A stretch of 64,000 nucleotides of DNA from NCBI GenBank assembly GCA_028673005.1, contig CM054116.1:94880707-94944706 (forward strand). Reading direction: 5' to 3'. The position numbers and the translations under genes are program-made. This stretch comes from Tanypteryx hageni (Eukaryota; Arthropoda; Insecta; Odonata; Petaluridae). The notes beneath the pieces were generated by a model. It was not told the DNA's origin. It was given only the letters and a program-made list of their open reading frames with translations, and ran no database searches. Of this stretch, positions 19,568-30,545 are shown in pieces (position 1 is the stretch's first letter; the number at the start of each line of letters is the position of its first letter).

Positions 19568-22500
19568 CCTGTTCTCTATGATGAGAATAAGAGGGAGACG
19601 CCGTTAGGGAATCGCGCGAGCAAAACAAATTATATTAGCGATTGCGGTGCAGCTAAATAAAACAACGCGAATCCGATTCTGCGCGTGTTTGATCGCTAAA
19701 AGCGGGATTTCCGCGTGACGCATCCCATACTCATGGCCAACCGAAACATGAGATGCAAGCGAAGATACGCTTGAGATTGGTTGCCACGAATAAAGTCCGG
19801 ATGCAACTGTCTTATGGGCGAAAGGTTTCAACGTAGGTGATTTAATAAAATATTATTCGGAATAAAGTTTGGAAAAGATTCTTATTGTACAATGAAAGCT
19901 GCTATTGTAATCGAAGGACATTAGGAAAGGATTAAAGAAAAAGAGGTAATTATTGGAAGCTAAAGACGTAAAATAGCTTAGGTTGAAAGTAATGTTTTTG
20001 AAAAGGGAAAGCTTCAGACGAAGGGGTAGAATTTTAGACCTTCCGGAGGAGAGAAAATATAACTTGACAGACAGGTGAGGACAAACCAAACATATCGCAT
20101 AGATATAAGCAATCTGAGCTGCTCCAGAATGCATACTGAAGTTTTAAAGGAGCTTGTTTCTTCAACACCGATATAGCAGACATGAATGATACGACGTAGC
20201 AGAGCAAATGCTCCTCAAGGTGAAATCTTCCAAGGGGAATTTCTACTAACGAACAGACAGGCAGGAAAAGTCAAAACATTTTCCAGGAAAAAGCAAAATG
20301 CTTAAAAGCACTGTTGATGCGATGATCATGGTATAAAGCTTCATGAGATCGCAAAATGAGCACCTCACTTACGACGCGAGCTGCAGTGGAGATCTGAAGT
20401 TCAGCATCATCCGATCTCCAACCTATATAGAGGGAATACATGCGCAAATCAAAACGACCTTCGCGTAAAAGATTTTTTTTAATCTCCGCAGTTAGGTTCG
20501 TGATTCGATCGCCATTTCGCTCGAATTAGTCCCGAACAGGGCGAAAAAAAAATCGCACCAAAGTATGCGATAACGACCACTTTTCAATCTCCCAGGCGAC
20601 CGCGGATTTACGGGCAAGGTTCCAAAACGATCTAATAAGTGTCAACTTCTTGAGAAACAAACTCGTCGCATCTTGCTCCTTGCACCATGATGCTTTAGAA
20701 CGACTATTGAATGCACAAAAACCTTCTCTTGCGAAATCTCACTCACTTATGCGATCCGCCTTGAGGTCGGACGACCTTCGCGAGGCGATTGCGACCCTTC
20801 CTTCGTCGTCTCCTCTCTCTACACTCCGCTGACCATAAAGGGCGCCCACGCGCCCTCTGCCGATGTACCGCACGCGAGGGTGTGCGTGTGCGTGCCTGCG
20901 CGCAACGCACAACGTGCATGCCCCGTCATCTATCGCATCCTCCTACCCCACGGCGGCATGGAACGCATCCGTGCATATAAGGTGACGCACGGCGATGGCG
21001 GTGGTGCGTGCTGCGCGACGCTTCTCGCTCGCGAGGCGGACGAGCTCATTCTTTACGACGCGGTGCGCACGGATCGTAAATTAATGAAGTCGGATTATTC
21101 CATCGAACGACGGTTTTATTTTTAAGAGTGCGCGGATCGCGTGCGCAGCCAAAGGTAGGCACGTCACGTAAGGATGCAATTTTAATGGCACCGCCAAATC
21201 ACGAAAAGGTTTCGCGGTCGAATATTTTTGTCGAATCGAGCGTGACAGATGTGCGTGAATGCGGCTGTGGTATCATCGGCACACCGAAACTCAAAATGTG
21301 GCGAGTTTATTTTACAAACGATGAAGGTAAATCTTATAGCCATAAAACGGCTGAGTGCACCATCGCCACACTTCAAGTCTAAACGATATCGTCGGCATTC
21401 CGCCAATAGTTGATACTTAAAAAAGTTCAATTCGAACAAGTGATCAACTGCGTTCGAGTTTAAGTGGGAATAGGGTCGACTCACCATTTTTATGGCTATA
21501 AGAATCACCTATGCCACGTATCCGGCGTGAATCACGAGCCAGCCAATTAAATTTTTTATCGAGACGATAATATTAAAAATCTGAATTTACTGCCTATAGT
21601 GCCACGCATTTTAACTTGACATTGTCCCCTATGAATCACACACAACGCTGATAAAAGTATTTTAATTTAGAAAAAAAGGACGGAATATTACATCGAATAT
21701 TATTTTATTCTCCCGGAAATGCAGACTAACTTCGAAAAATCGTGTGTATGAATCACGTTTTCAATTACCCGAAGAAATTTTTTCCCCTTATTCACATACT
21801 TTATTACGCTTAATCAACATTTTGTTTCTCCTTGGGATTTGTGCTATCGGAGTTGGATTGTATATATACTCCGACGAGAGGCATAAACTTAACCGGTGTA
21901 CACCGCCTTTGTTTCCCCAACCGGATGGAATTAAAGTGGGCAGCCAAGCGTTACAGAACTTCTCAGTAAACGGCAAACAAATATTGCGTATGAAAAAGAG
22001 GAAGTCGTAATTATTGCTGCGCTCTAAAAAGTCTCGAAAAATCTAAAATACGTTTCAATAGGCGAGGAGCCAGAACCACATGTTAAATAATTCGTGAAAT
22101 GCACAAAGAAATCATACGGTAAAAAAAACTTGCTAACTGTAATTCGCGTATCTACATTTCAGCGAAACGGGACACTAACACACGAGCACATATAATTGTT
22201 TGATTACAGATAATTATCAGTCGTTAAATAATTAATACATTTACTAAAATTCCATAGTTAGTAACATTTTCATGCAGTCTAACATCTAACCTCTACCATT
22301 TGAGCCTGTAAGGAAGAATAAAATATAAGAATTATAAACCTTTACGTCATCGTAGAAGAAAGCCAATAGGAAGAAACATACTTATATACGTATAGTTATA
22401 CAATATATACCTACATATAATTCGATCAATAAAAATTTCAAGTGACAGATGTTAGAAGGTTTTTACTACATAAGCACACAATTGCATGTTGATAAATGCA

Positions 22501-23165
22501 TATAAACACACGTATGGACGCATCTACTGGTCGCCAAGCGCATATATTTATATGCCAAGGAAAGGAAAATGAAGCGGCGCAGGTTTCCTTCTCTTTTCCT
22601 TTAAGGATCGAAAAGAGTAAAGGGTTGTAAAATGAGAGTGATAGAGCGAGACGGGGAAAGATGAAGGAAAGAGAAAGATGAGACAAGACGGAAGAAATTG
22701 CTCTTTCCCTTTCCTTTCAGTCGCTTCCCCGCACCCTCCCTTTCCTTCCCGTCACTCCCCCGCATCCTCCATTCCCCTCCCCTCCCTCTCGGCCCGTCTC
22801 GCAATTTGGGAGCCCTATAAATGAGAGAGAGAGAGGGAGATGAAGTGAATAAAATGGCCTCGTAGTTGCGGTTATTCGTCCGTCTTCTCCTTCCCTCGAC
22901 GAGGAGAAGATTCTCTCGCAGCTGACAGCAGACGAAACCCTGCAGGCTGGTTAAAAGAAGCGAAAATGCGAAGGAAAGTTTTTACCCCCCTCTCTCTCTC
23001 TCTCTCATTGCCACTGTTTTAAACGAACAGACGAGGGGAAGAGCGACTTTTTAGCCCGTTTTTTAGCATTTGGAAAATTTCATAGCTGAAATAACCGGAT
23101 CATTAATAAAACACAAAACAAATATTTCTAGACTATCTCTCTGCATATATTTTTCAAAATCCATT
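19568..23165. other. Long stretch with no supported gene
   Basis: No recognisable coding exon or terminal repeats. The CpG-rich part at about 20500-21140 (many CGCG words) contrasts with AT-rich flanks, but its open frames (60-81 codons) show no protein similarity I recognise. A TATA-like CTATAAATG at about 22814-22822 is followed by GA repeats (22821-22838); it could be a core promoter but nothing downstream supports a transcript. Confidence 0.45.

Positions 23166-23243
<78 letters not shown>
23166..23243 (+). repeat. Compound microsatellite (AC)n(AT)n
   Basis: About 12 AC units run directly into about 27 AT units. The AT part is self-complementary and could extrude a cruciform; it is also a likely site of length variation. 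Confidence 0.98.
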
Positions 23244-23248
<5 letters not shown>

Positions 23249-23979
23249 GTTATGAAAATTGTGGCAGTTTAAGTCTTTTGTTTCTTCGATTTTCATATCT
23301 AGATTAGAAGAATTTAGGTGTTCAAAATAACACCAAAGACGTCGAAAATTTTCCTTCATGTATACTTATTATTTCCGAAAATTTTGAAAAATCAGCAAAT
23401 ATGATATAAATAAAGTAAATTCAAAAAGCGTAAATAAATCAGCACAATGGTGAAGGTTGTGCAAAATGTCCATGATGGTGAGACGATATCAAGTCCGATT
23501 CTTCTTAAAAATTAACATAGATAGGTAAAGGGAAAAACTTTCCGGTGGGGATTTCGCATTTATAGTCGGTCCGTTCTGTTGACCTCGAATATTTTGTGTA
23601 ATACTTTCACCAAAGGTTTGTGAGTCGATTCTTCTTATCTGTAGCATCTATAAAATATCCGTCGGACATCTAGAACACCAAGATACACTTGGAATTAATA
23701 ACGCTGGAATGTAAATGAAGATTTAAGTATTTTTTTCAAATTTCGAGGCGTTTCAATCTTCACTTTGGACGACCTCTTCCGCCTTCCTAAAACCTACCTT
23801 CTATTCGATTGTCTTTTATATTCATGCACGAAATTGCTGCCCTTAAATTTTCGTACTTTTTAAGTTTATAGCGGAAAAAGAAATGGGTTTGTCCCCTAAA
23901 TGTAAACTTCCGACATGCGAATTAAATAGCGACAATTATTATCGATACACAAATGAAAGAAGAAATTGGAAAGAAAATT
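23244..23979. other. No supported feature
   Basis: AT-rich sequence with no recognised repeat or coding fragment. Confidence 0.5.
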
Positions 23980-24177
23980 CTGCCATGAATGCGAACCGAG
24001 CCCGGGTTAACCATTTGCCGGGCGGATATCCTACCACTAAACTATCGTGGCAGACTGATTCTCCTGTTTAATCGCAAGAATATTTTATTAATTCCAATCA
24101 TTTCACAACTGAAAGAATATAAACTATAATTCGCGTAAAATATGTAATTTAGTCGATGTTTTTGGCAATGGTTGCCC
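23980..24177 (-). repeat. Dispersed repeat C, copy 2, with complete tRNA-like unit
   Basis: Reading the minus strand, the shared body (GGCAACCATT..., ATTTTACGCGAATTATAGTT...) leads into a 75-nt tRNA-like unit at 24054-23980. It begins CTGCCACGATAGTTTAGTGG and ends CATTCATGGCAG, so the ends can pair as an acceptor-like stem. It has a D-arm-like TAGTTTAGTGGTAGGATA and a weak B box CGGTTCGCATT. It most resembles a decayed tRNA-Gly-like sequence. An unusual point is that the shared repeat sequence lies 5' of the tRNA-like unit, the opposite of a normal SINE. Confidence 0.65.
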
Positions 24178-24206
24178 ACAAGCCTACTTTCAGTCACCCT
24201 GGTGAG

Positions 24207-24529
24207 CAGTGTTCCCTCTTAATTTTTTCAAGTCCCGAGCGGCCGGGCAAACTTCGCGAGCAGTAGCGGTAAGCCGATGCGCAAAAAAGAATTGTGACCC
24301 CAAAAGTGAAGGGTTCCAGCGAAGTGGAAGAAGAATTTTCTGTCTATGAGTGATGTCACGGGAACTAAAAATATTTTTCCTTTTCGAAAAGGAACGCTTT
24401 GTGTAATGTTCTCAGCGATTTTTCACGCGATCTTTTCTGACTTGTGCGCGCCAAAAAAGTGGCTGTGCGCGGAGGGGAAAAAAATCGTGCGCGGCCGCGC
24501 ACCCGCGCAGCTTAAAGGGACACACTCTG
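24207..24529. mobile_element. hAT MITE, CAGTGTTCCCTCT ends, TSD CTGGTGAG / CTTGTAAG
   Basis: Left CAGTGTTCCCTCTTAA and right TTAAAGGGACACACTCTG form the ends; the inner GCGCAGCTTAA and CCGCGCACCCGCGC blocks are typical subterminal sequence of this hAT group. Flanking 8-mers 24199-24206 and 24530-24537 agree at six of eight. The interior 64-codon open frame is not a transposase. Confidence 0.75.
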
Positions 24530-24555
24530 CTTGTAAGTGAAATTATGATAAAAAC

Positions 24556-25395
24556 TAGAGGTGGGACGAATCCAAAATTTTCTCGAATCCGAATCCTAAA
24601 AGGTTCTCGAATCCCTCGAATCTCACGAATCTCTCGAATCCTTCATATAAGAATAATAATAAGAAGAAAAAAGAAAAAACTTTTACTTAAAATTAACAGT
24701 TTTTAATTAAAGCAAAATTTGAAATCTGCGTTTAATGAAAAATAAATTTAAGAATACAGTTTTTAAAAATACACCTATATTTATTAAGAAGATACAAATG
24801 AAATTTTGCTAATGAAGTACATAATTAAAACTCTTGAATCTTGAGGTTCATTTTCTCAACATAATTTGACAAAAATATTTGAGCATCAGTTCAAATTTTT
24901 TACATTTTTCCAAAATATTTTTAAATCAGAGCAAGTGTAGAGGGGGGAGGATTATTTCAAGAGTTAACATAGATAAACACTAAACATGGAACACTAAATT
25001 CTCTCCGGAAAATTAAGAAAAATCAAAAACTTTTTTATTTTAAGAGTTCATAAAAGTACTGAACACTTTTAGGACAATCTAAAAGATCAGAAATCTTCAA
25101 TGGAGATTTTTATTTAAGAAAACTAGCATTCGAAGTCGCTCTGGGTCGCCACGAGGTGATATCGGTGATCCGGGTACCACTGAAATTGCAACAATCGCGT
25201 TCTTTTTTAATGAACGCTTCAATTGGACGTCAATAAAACTAATCTTTCCAAAGTTTTGAGTTAAAATGTTTAACGGTTTTTTAGGTTAGGATTCGAAAGA
25301 TTCGAATGACGAAAAAAACGCGAAGATTCGAGTTTTCGAATCTCGAATCTTTTTCAAGATTCGCGGGATTCGAGGAATCGAATGTCCCATCCCTA
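24556..25395. mobile_element. 840-bp hAT-type non-autonomous element, TSD ATAAAAAC
   Basis: Left end TAGAGGTGGGACGAATCC and right end GGAATCGAATGTCCCATCCCTA are imperfect inverted repeats. They are bordered by repeated CGAATC / GATTCG words: several CTCGAATCC-like blocks on the left (24570-24640) and GATTCGA blocks on the right (25290-25380). Perfect 8-bp TSDs ATAAAAAC at 24548-24555 and 25396-25403. The interior is very AT-rich and non-coding. The terminus TAGRGRTGGGAC shares its TAGGGAT-like start with the 5442 element. Confidence 0.9.
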
Positions 25396-25403
25396 ATAAA
25401 AAC

Positions 25404-26044
25404 TATCTCCGGCGACGACGTCACTCGCGATTAAGAGCGGAAATGGAAGCGAGGGTTCTCTCGCGGAAATAAACAACGCCGTTTAATTTAATAAAACATT
25501 TACACCTTTAAAAAAAATGACCGCGAAATTTAATGGACGGCAATCGCTCATAGTGCGAGTGTTTCGTCATTAATTTCCTCAAACACAAAAGGAAAAAAAA
25601 AACATTTTCAGCGACAATATTTCATCGGTGCCGTAAAGGAATTTGAGGAGATGAGCCGACAATTTTCCGTGCCATCGAGGAACGCTCGCGTGATTTTTTT
25701 CCTCCGATTCGGGCGAGAGAAACTTTCTTTTTTTTCCGCCGAAGATCTTCGATAGAGGAGCGCTAAATAGATCGCGCAGTCGAGCGATGCGTGAAATCCA
25801 TCTTTCCGCGGTATCTCGGATGAAAATTGTGAGACCGGGAAAAATGACCGTGGCTGCGGCGGAGTATATTACTCGGTGGAGATCGCTAGGTTGCGCTTAA
25901 TCCGCTGTCGCATTGTTCGCCTCGAGACGATCGACTTCCGGTCGATCGACATTTGTTCGCGCGACTCCAAGGCAACGTGCGTATAATTTCTTCGCGCCGA
26001 CAAAAGAAAGTCTCTTGGGAATCGATCACTGCATTGATCTAAGT
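25404..26044. other. No supported feature
   Basis: Moderate CpG content, no recognised repeat or exon. Confidence 0.5.
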
Positions 26045-26330
26045 CAGACATGGCAAACTGGTGGCCTTTACTGTGCATTAGTGCGGCCCGAATTCGACCC
26101 TTTTCTCAACAAATTCTTTCGAGATTTTGTTTTTTTCTTATTTATTGAGATACAATAGAGCGCGGCTCCTACATTATTGTTTTCAATATAAAAATTGGCG
26201 TCCAATATTCTAGAAAAAGTTTATTTTTTCCAACTGCCTCTCATTCAACGACTGTGATCCTAATGCGGCCCCTCCATCACATCCGTTGCTTTAATGCGGC
26301 CCTGATGCATCTTTGAGTTCGATATGCCTG
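26045..26330. mobile_element. hAT MITE, CAGRCATGGCAAACT-type ends
   Basis: Left CAGACATGGCAAACTGGTGG and right AGTTCGATATGCCTG (reverse CAGGCATATCGAACT) match at 11 of 15. Three ATGCGGCCC-like subterminal blocks near the right end and AGTGCGGCCCG near the left are characteristic of this group. The candidate TSD (ATCTAAGT / ACGTAACT) is only partly matched. Confidence 0.65.
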
Positions 26331-27568
26331 ACGTAACTACTGACTACTACTACTACTACGTAACTACTGCTGTATAATTATGACATAATGGTTTGATATT
26401 CATTTGAAAAACAAAAGAATGATCGAGTCCATTTTTCAGACAAATTTGCTCAAAATTTCTTTGTATAGGTTTAAACTGGTTTCGCGCATTTCCATTCCGT
26501 TTTATCAGCTCTCGTGTTGATCATCTCGATTCAACGATGTGTACGTGGCTTAAACTGAGGCGTAACGATCTCCAAGTCGTTCTGGAGTTCGCTAATCCTT
26601 TTCGCGTGATCGCTCCAACATTTGGGTCAGTTTGCGAGGAGTTCTTAAATGAAAAAAAAACGAGCTCACTTCGCCCAGTGAGAAAGGAATAACAGATCGA
26701 GGAGAGAGAGAGAAAGATAAGACTAGGAGTAACGACCTGCGTTCTCGAATTACGTGTCCATCCATTTCTCTCGGTCGAAAATAAAAAAACAGCAATAAAA
26801 CTTTTAAAATACCTCAGAATGGTTGTATTAAGATAAAAGAATGCAAAATTCCAAGAATATACGATAATAAGACGAATTAAAGTAATAACGTCCCACGAAA
26901 ACCTCGCGAAGTTGCATTCGCATGCACGATTGAAATGAGTTCGAAAGGGGTCATAAATATCTGATATTTGACAAATTACGTGGCTCTCAAAAAACAGCAA
27001 CATCTTTGTTATCTTAGGAAAACAACTTTTACGACAACTTAAGAGGGCAATTAACCGATATTGACTATCAGACTCACATGGGGCCAATAAAAAGAAAAGA
27101 AAGTTGAATAAATCTTGTAGACGCCGAAAAATCTTACCAATAGTCATGTTATCACACCGCAATAGACAACACCACGCAACAGCCCGGCACATAATATATG
27201 GCAAGGAAAATAAGCTCAAAACTTAAAAAACCAGAGTTTCGCGCAGACGAGATAAAAAGTAACCACAAAGGAGGATTGAGAAAAATATACATCGTATAAA
27301 CTTCAAAGAACGCGAGATTACCAGTCATAAATTACTCACAACGCGAATGAAGCTTTAAAGAAGCATTTATTGGAATAGCCAGGAAAGAATTTAGAAAAAT
27401 TATCCTAAAACGTGACAAAATATTTATTATTTAAAAAAAATTAGGATTCTTAATTTCTTTTATATATTCATCGAACTCTTTTCTAGAAAAAACAAAAACA
27501 GAGGAACTTTAATATTTTTAGGGTAGGACACCGAATAAAGACGAACGTATCGATGGCTAGGTGAGGAG
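26331..27568. other. No supported gene; long minus-strand open frame judged spurious
   Basis: The 232-codon minus-strand frame at 26521-27219 is the longest in the window, but its translation has no domain, repeat or family motif I recognise and is rich in Leu/Phe/Ser/Arg as random frames in this composition are. A GA run sits at 26702-26713. Confidence 0.45.
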
Positions 27569-27704
27569 ATGGCTGGGTGGGGGGAGGGCTGGGATGGGGC
27601 GGGGAGAGGGCTGGGATTGGGGTGGGGAGAGGGCTGGGGTGGGGGTGGGGAGAGGGCTGGGGTGGGGGTGGGGAGAGGGCTGGGGTGGGGAGAGGGCTGA
27701 GATG
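27569..27704 (+). repeat. G-rich minisatellite (GGGGAGAGGGCTGG-type units)
   Basis: Units of roughly 18-24 bp built from GGGGAGAGGGCTGGGGTGGG, repeated about six times with small changes. The plus strand carries many runs of three or more G, giving strong G-quadruplex potential. It abuts the head of the SINE at 27704. Confidence 0.9.
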
Positions 27705-28010
27705 GGGTGGCGGTGGAGGAGTGGTTAGAGCGTTGGTCTTCCATGCAATGGTCCCCGGTTCGAATTCGGCGGAGGTCGGATTTTTCAACCTGGGATCGTC
27801 CCGTCCCCTACTTGCGTGATTTGAGGAGACCGCACTAGTCAGCGCTCCGTCCTTCAGAAGGGACGTTAAGCATTCGGCCCCCTTGGTGCTCTTCGTAAAG
27901 AGTAGGCTAATGCGGGCACCGGGTTTTCCTCCTCCCTTGTGAATGTGTTCGGTGTGGAAGGAGTAATGGCTACAATAATACGAGGTTGATTAACCAGAAA
28001 TTCAACACAA
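27704..28010 (+). mobile_element. SINE family B (V-domain-like body), well preserved
   Basis: Head GGTGGCGGTGGAGGAGTGG with A box, B box GGTTCGAATTC at 27757-27767 (one change), then CGGAGGTCGGATTTTTCAAC, TTTGAGGAGACCGCAC, AGTCAGCGCTCCGTCC, GGGACGTTAAGC, CCCTTGGTGCTCTTCGTAAA, GAGTAGGCTAATGCGGGCAC and CGGGTTTTCCTCC, closing with GGAAGGAGTAATGGCTACAA. It is the mate of 14917-15210. The resemblance of 27850-27930 to the V-domain is the notable point. Confidence 0.85.
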
Positions 28011-28361
28011 ACAAAGGCATCGATTGCCAGCACATCCATTTTCAGATTCACCTTAATACATACACAATCAGCACGTACCTGAGATAAACACAGGAAGCCA
28101 CTTCCTAACACAATCCATAAACATGTGGAAAAGCGATCGGAGATGAGTGGCCCAAAATCTTTTTCCTGCGTCCACCATTCATCATGACATATTTTTTGTA
28201 AATTTATTTGTATAAAAAACAATTTTTTATTAAAAAACTATAAAATCGAAAGCGGTCGTGTTTCCATTGCTGTTGTGGAAATTGTATAAGTTTTAGTGTA
28301 TTTTTATACAAATGCATTTATATAAATTGAATTTCCACTATGCATTGTTATGTAATATCAA
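28011..28361. other. No supported feature
   Basis: AT-rich spacer between the SINE and the TA-flanked MITE. Confidence 0.5.
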
Positions 28362-28363
28362 TA

Positions 28364-28744
28364 CACAGGGTCTACCAATAAAAATGGAGACCCTACACGA
28401 TATGTTATAAAATCTATAGTTGTAAAATAATACTTATGTAACTTCATTTTGTTAAAATGTGAAATAATAAGGGTAATAAACTGTTTTTTCATAGATTTAT
28501 GAGTCTGGTGATAAAACTGCATTAATTAGTAATGAGGTAAATTCACCTTGCTAACACAAATTATACTTACTACCCATCTTTGATTTTCATGGTGTTCTTA
28601 AACGAATGCAGCAATGGGTTTCAAATTTGCACATAAGAATGAGATAAACATATTTTAATGTGTACAACTTAAATTAGAATCGTTTCAACACTATAGGTAT
28701 TTTAGCATATAGTATAGGGTCTCCCTTTTTATTGGTAGACAATG
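28364..28744. mobile_element. mariner-type MITE, TA target, ~30-bp TIR
   Basis: The left TIR contains GGTCTACCAATAAAAATGGA and GACCCTA; the right TIR, reversed, reads TGTCTACCAATAAAAAGGGA then GACCCTA. They match at about 26 of 30. TA dinucleotides flank at 28362-28363 and 28745-28746, as for Tc1/mariner-type insertion. 381 bp, no transposase. Confidence 0.8.
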
Positions 28745-28899
28745 TATATAGCGAGATAAATCGACTACTCTTGACACAAGCCAGGGATTGAAACGCGTTT
28801 TTAGAACTAGGTATATGCTCCAGAATCAGGGGAGGATCAGAAGAGAAGGACATGGATAACCAACACAGATACGTAAAAAACCCACTCAAGACCTATGTA

Positions 28900-29513
28900 C
28901 AGGTTTCCCTCTCTTTATGAGGGGGTTGCGTTCCAGGAAAATGACGCATAAAGCGAATTCGCATAAACAGTACCCATATTTACAGGTCAAAGATACGTCG
29001 CGTAAGCAATCCTAACTCCCCACCAAGACGCTCTTCTTTCGCTCCATAACGACTTATTATGCGCTAAATACAACCCTAAAACAATTAACACTATAAACTA
29101 TACTCGCCAATAAAAGGAAGCAGACGAGCACTGCTGTGAGTGACATAATAGTGGAGGTTTAATGTGATGGAGTCTTGGGTTGGCTCAACGCAAGTTCCGC
29201 GGGCAAGGAGACATAACTTCTCAAGTGTGCTCAACCAGTAGCACACGAAATCTGTCTCATCTCCACTCTACAATATCCACTCCACTCTCATCTCTTTTAC
29301 TGCAGTACTAATACGCGCAGAATAAGAGACAATGAGAGACTGAATGGTCGCCTTGTGGTGTAGTGGAGAACTTCCTATCATTTGTATTGCACTGGCCGCG
29401 TAACCGCATAAGAGCGAATCAAAGACGCACAAAAAGAAATTCCGGTAGTAATAAGTTTGTCGCATAAAAGCGAATTCGCATAAAGCGAACCCGCATAAAG
29501 AGAGGGAAACCTG
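28900..29513. mobile_element. pogo/Tigger-like MITE, TA target
   Basis: Left CAGGTTTCCCTCTCTTTATG and right CATAAAGAGAGGGAAACCTG are perfect 20-bp inverted repeats, flanked by TA at 28898-28899 and 29514-29515. GCATAAAGCGAATTCGCATA occurs subterminally near the left end, and GCATAAA(A)GCGAATTCGCATAA plus further GCATAAAG words near the right. The ends recall the CAGGCATACCTC...TTTATTGCG pattern of Tigger elements. 614 bp, non-coding. Confidence 0.85.
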
Positions 29514-29515
29514 TA

Positions 29516-30367
29516 TACGGCGTATACCCGCGTGCTTTACACCCACTTCTATCCCTGACCCTAAACCCAAAACAGTTAATACTTTTCGATCGAATTTCCG
29601 TGAACCGTCATGCGTTACGATACGGAAACAAATATGCGAGCCTAAAATTCCACCCCTTTGACCCCCTCAAACTGATTGCGGGGAAAAGGATGTCGGCACG
29701 GATGCTTCGTCCATTCTTCCAGACCGTGCATTCTTTAATGGAATGATGAATGATAACGGGGAGGGGAAATAACGGTTTCGTTTGGAAAAGGAACACGGGG
29801 GGACGTTAAATAGAACTAATAAAGACGAGCGGACGGAAAATCGACGATATTGTTTACGCTGGCAATCCCTATCCGGCCGATGGGGAAGAATACATACGTC
29901 ACACTTGACAACAATTAACCTCGCGCCTATGAAAATTGAGAGAGCGCTTGAAAACGGTCAAGTCGTTAGCATTGAATCATGGGCGAACGGAATCGTCTCT
30001 GGAACACTTCCATTGTTTTGCATAACGGTTAGATCGAATCGGGGAGGGAAAAAGTGTTTCTCGTTTGTTTTTTTGCGTGGTTAACTGAATGAATTAAGTA
30101 CACACTCGCATACGATTAGAAAGTGGGAAGTGGATTGGGAATTTCAGGAGGCCTCGACTGATTCCATTCATGTGAAGTATTCGAATAGGGAAACGAACTC
30201 GGCAAATCAGAAGCGCCTTTGACTTCGAGGGCACTGTATCCATATCTAAATACGCACCTGTCAGAAAGGAAAATATTCTAGGCTATGGGAATCTTTTTTT
30301 CGGAAATTCCACCAAATTTTGTTTTCCACACGAATATCTTTCATTTCAAATTTTACACCCTATACTT
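29516..30367. other. No supported feature
   Basis: Short palindrome TATACGGCGTATA spans the right TA of the preceding element. Otherwise nothing recognised. Confidence 0.5.
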
Positions 30368-30545
30368 AGGCCATGGCAGGGAGCCGTTTAGCATGTCCGG
30401 TTCTCAATGCTGGGGTCGCGGGTTCGAAACCTGCCAAGGGCATGGTTGTATGCGATCGTATTTCTTATCGTTATCATGCTCAATGCAAAAGTCCGGTAAC
30501 GGCTGTTTATGAGCTAGTTAAATAAATAAATAAAATTAAAATAAA
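30368..30545 (+). mobile_element. tRNA-derived SINE family A
   Basis: A-box-like GGAGCCGTTTAGCATG, B box GGTTCGAAACC at 30421-30431, then TGCCAAGGGCATGGTTGTAT, ATCATGCTCAATGCAAAAG, GGCTGTTTATGAGCTAGTTA and an AAAT-repeat tail (30520-30540). The body is the plus-strand equivalent of the 11860-12020 copy. Confidence 0.8.

Noticed and set aside
22801..22860. Core promoter (CTATAAATG followed by GA repeats)
   Set aside because: A TATA-like word beside a microsatellite is not enough; no initiator, exon or conserved downstream frame was found.
23980..24054. Functional tRNA-Gly gene
   Set aside because: B box and anticodon arm are degraded, and it lies at the end of a dispersed repeat. Annotated as tRNA-like instead.
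26521..27219. Longest open frame (232 codons, minus strand) as a gene
   Set aside because: No family motif, low-complexity neighbourhood, and no supporting start or splice context. Random frames of this length are expected a few times in 64 kb.
27483..27788. Proline-rich minus-strand frames as collagen- or mucin-like
   Set aside because: They read through the G-rich minisatellite and the SINE head; no gene signal.
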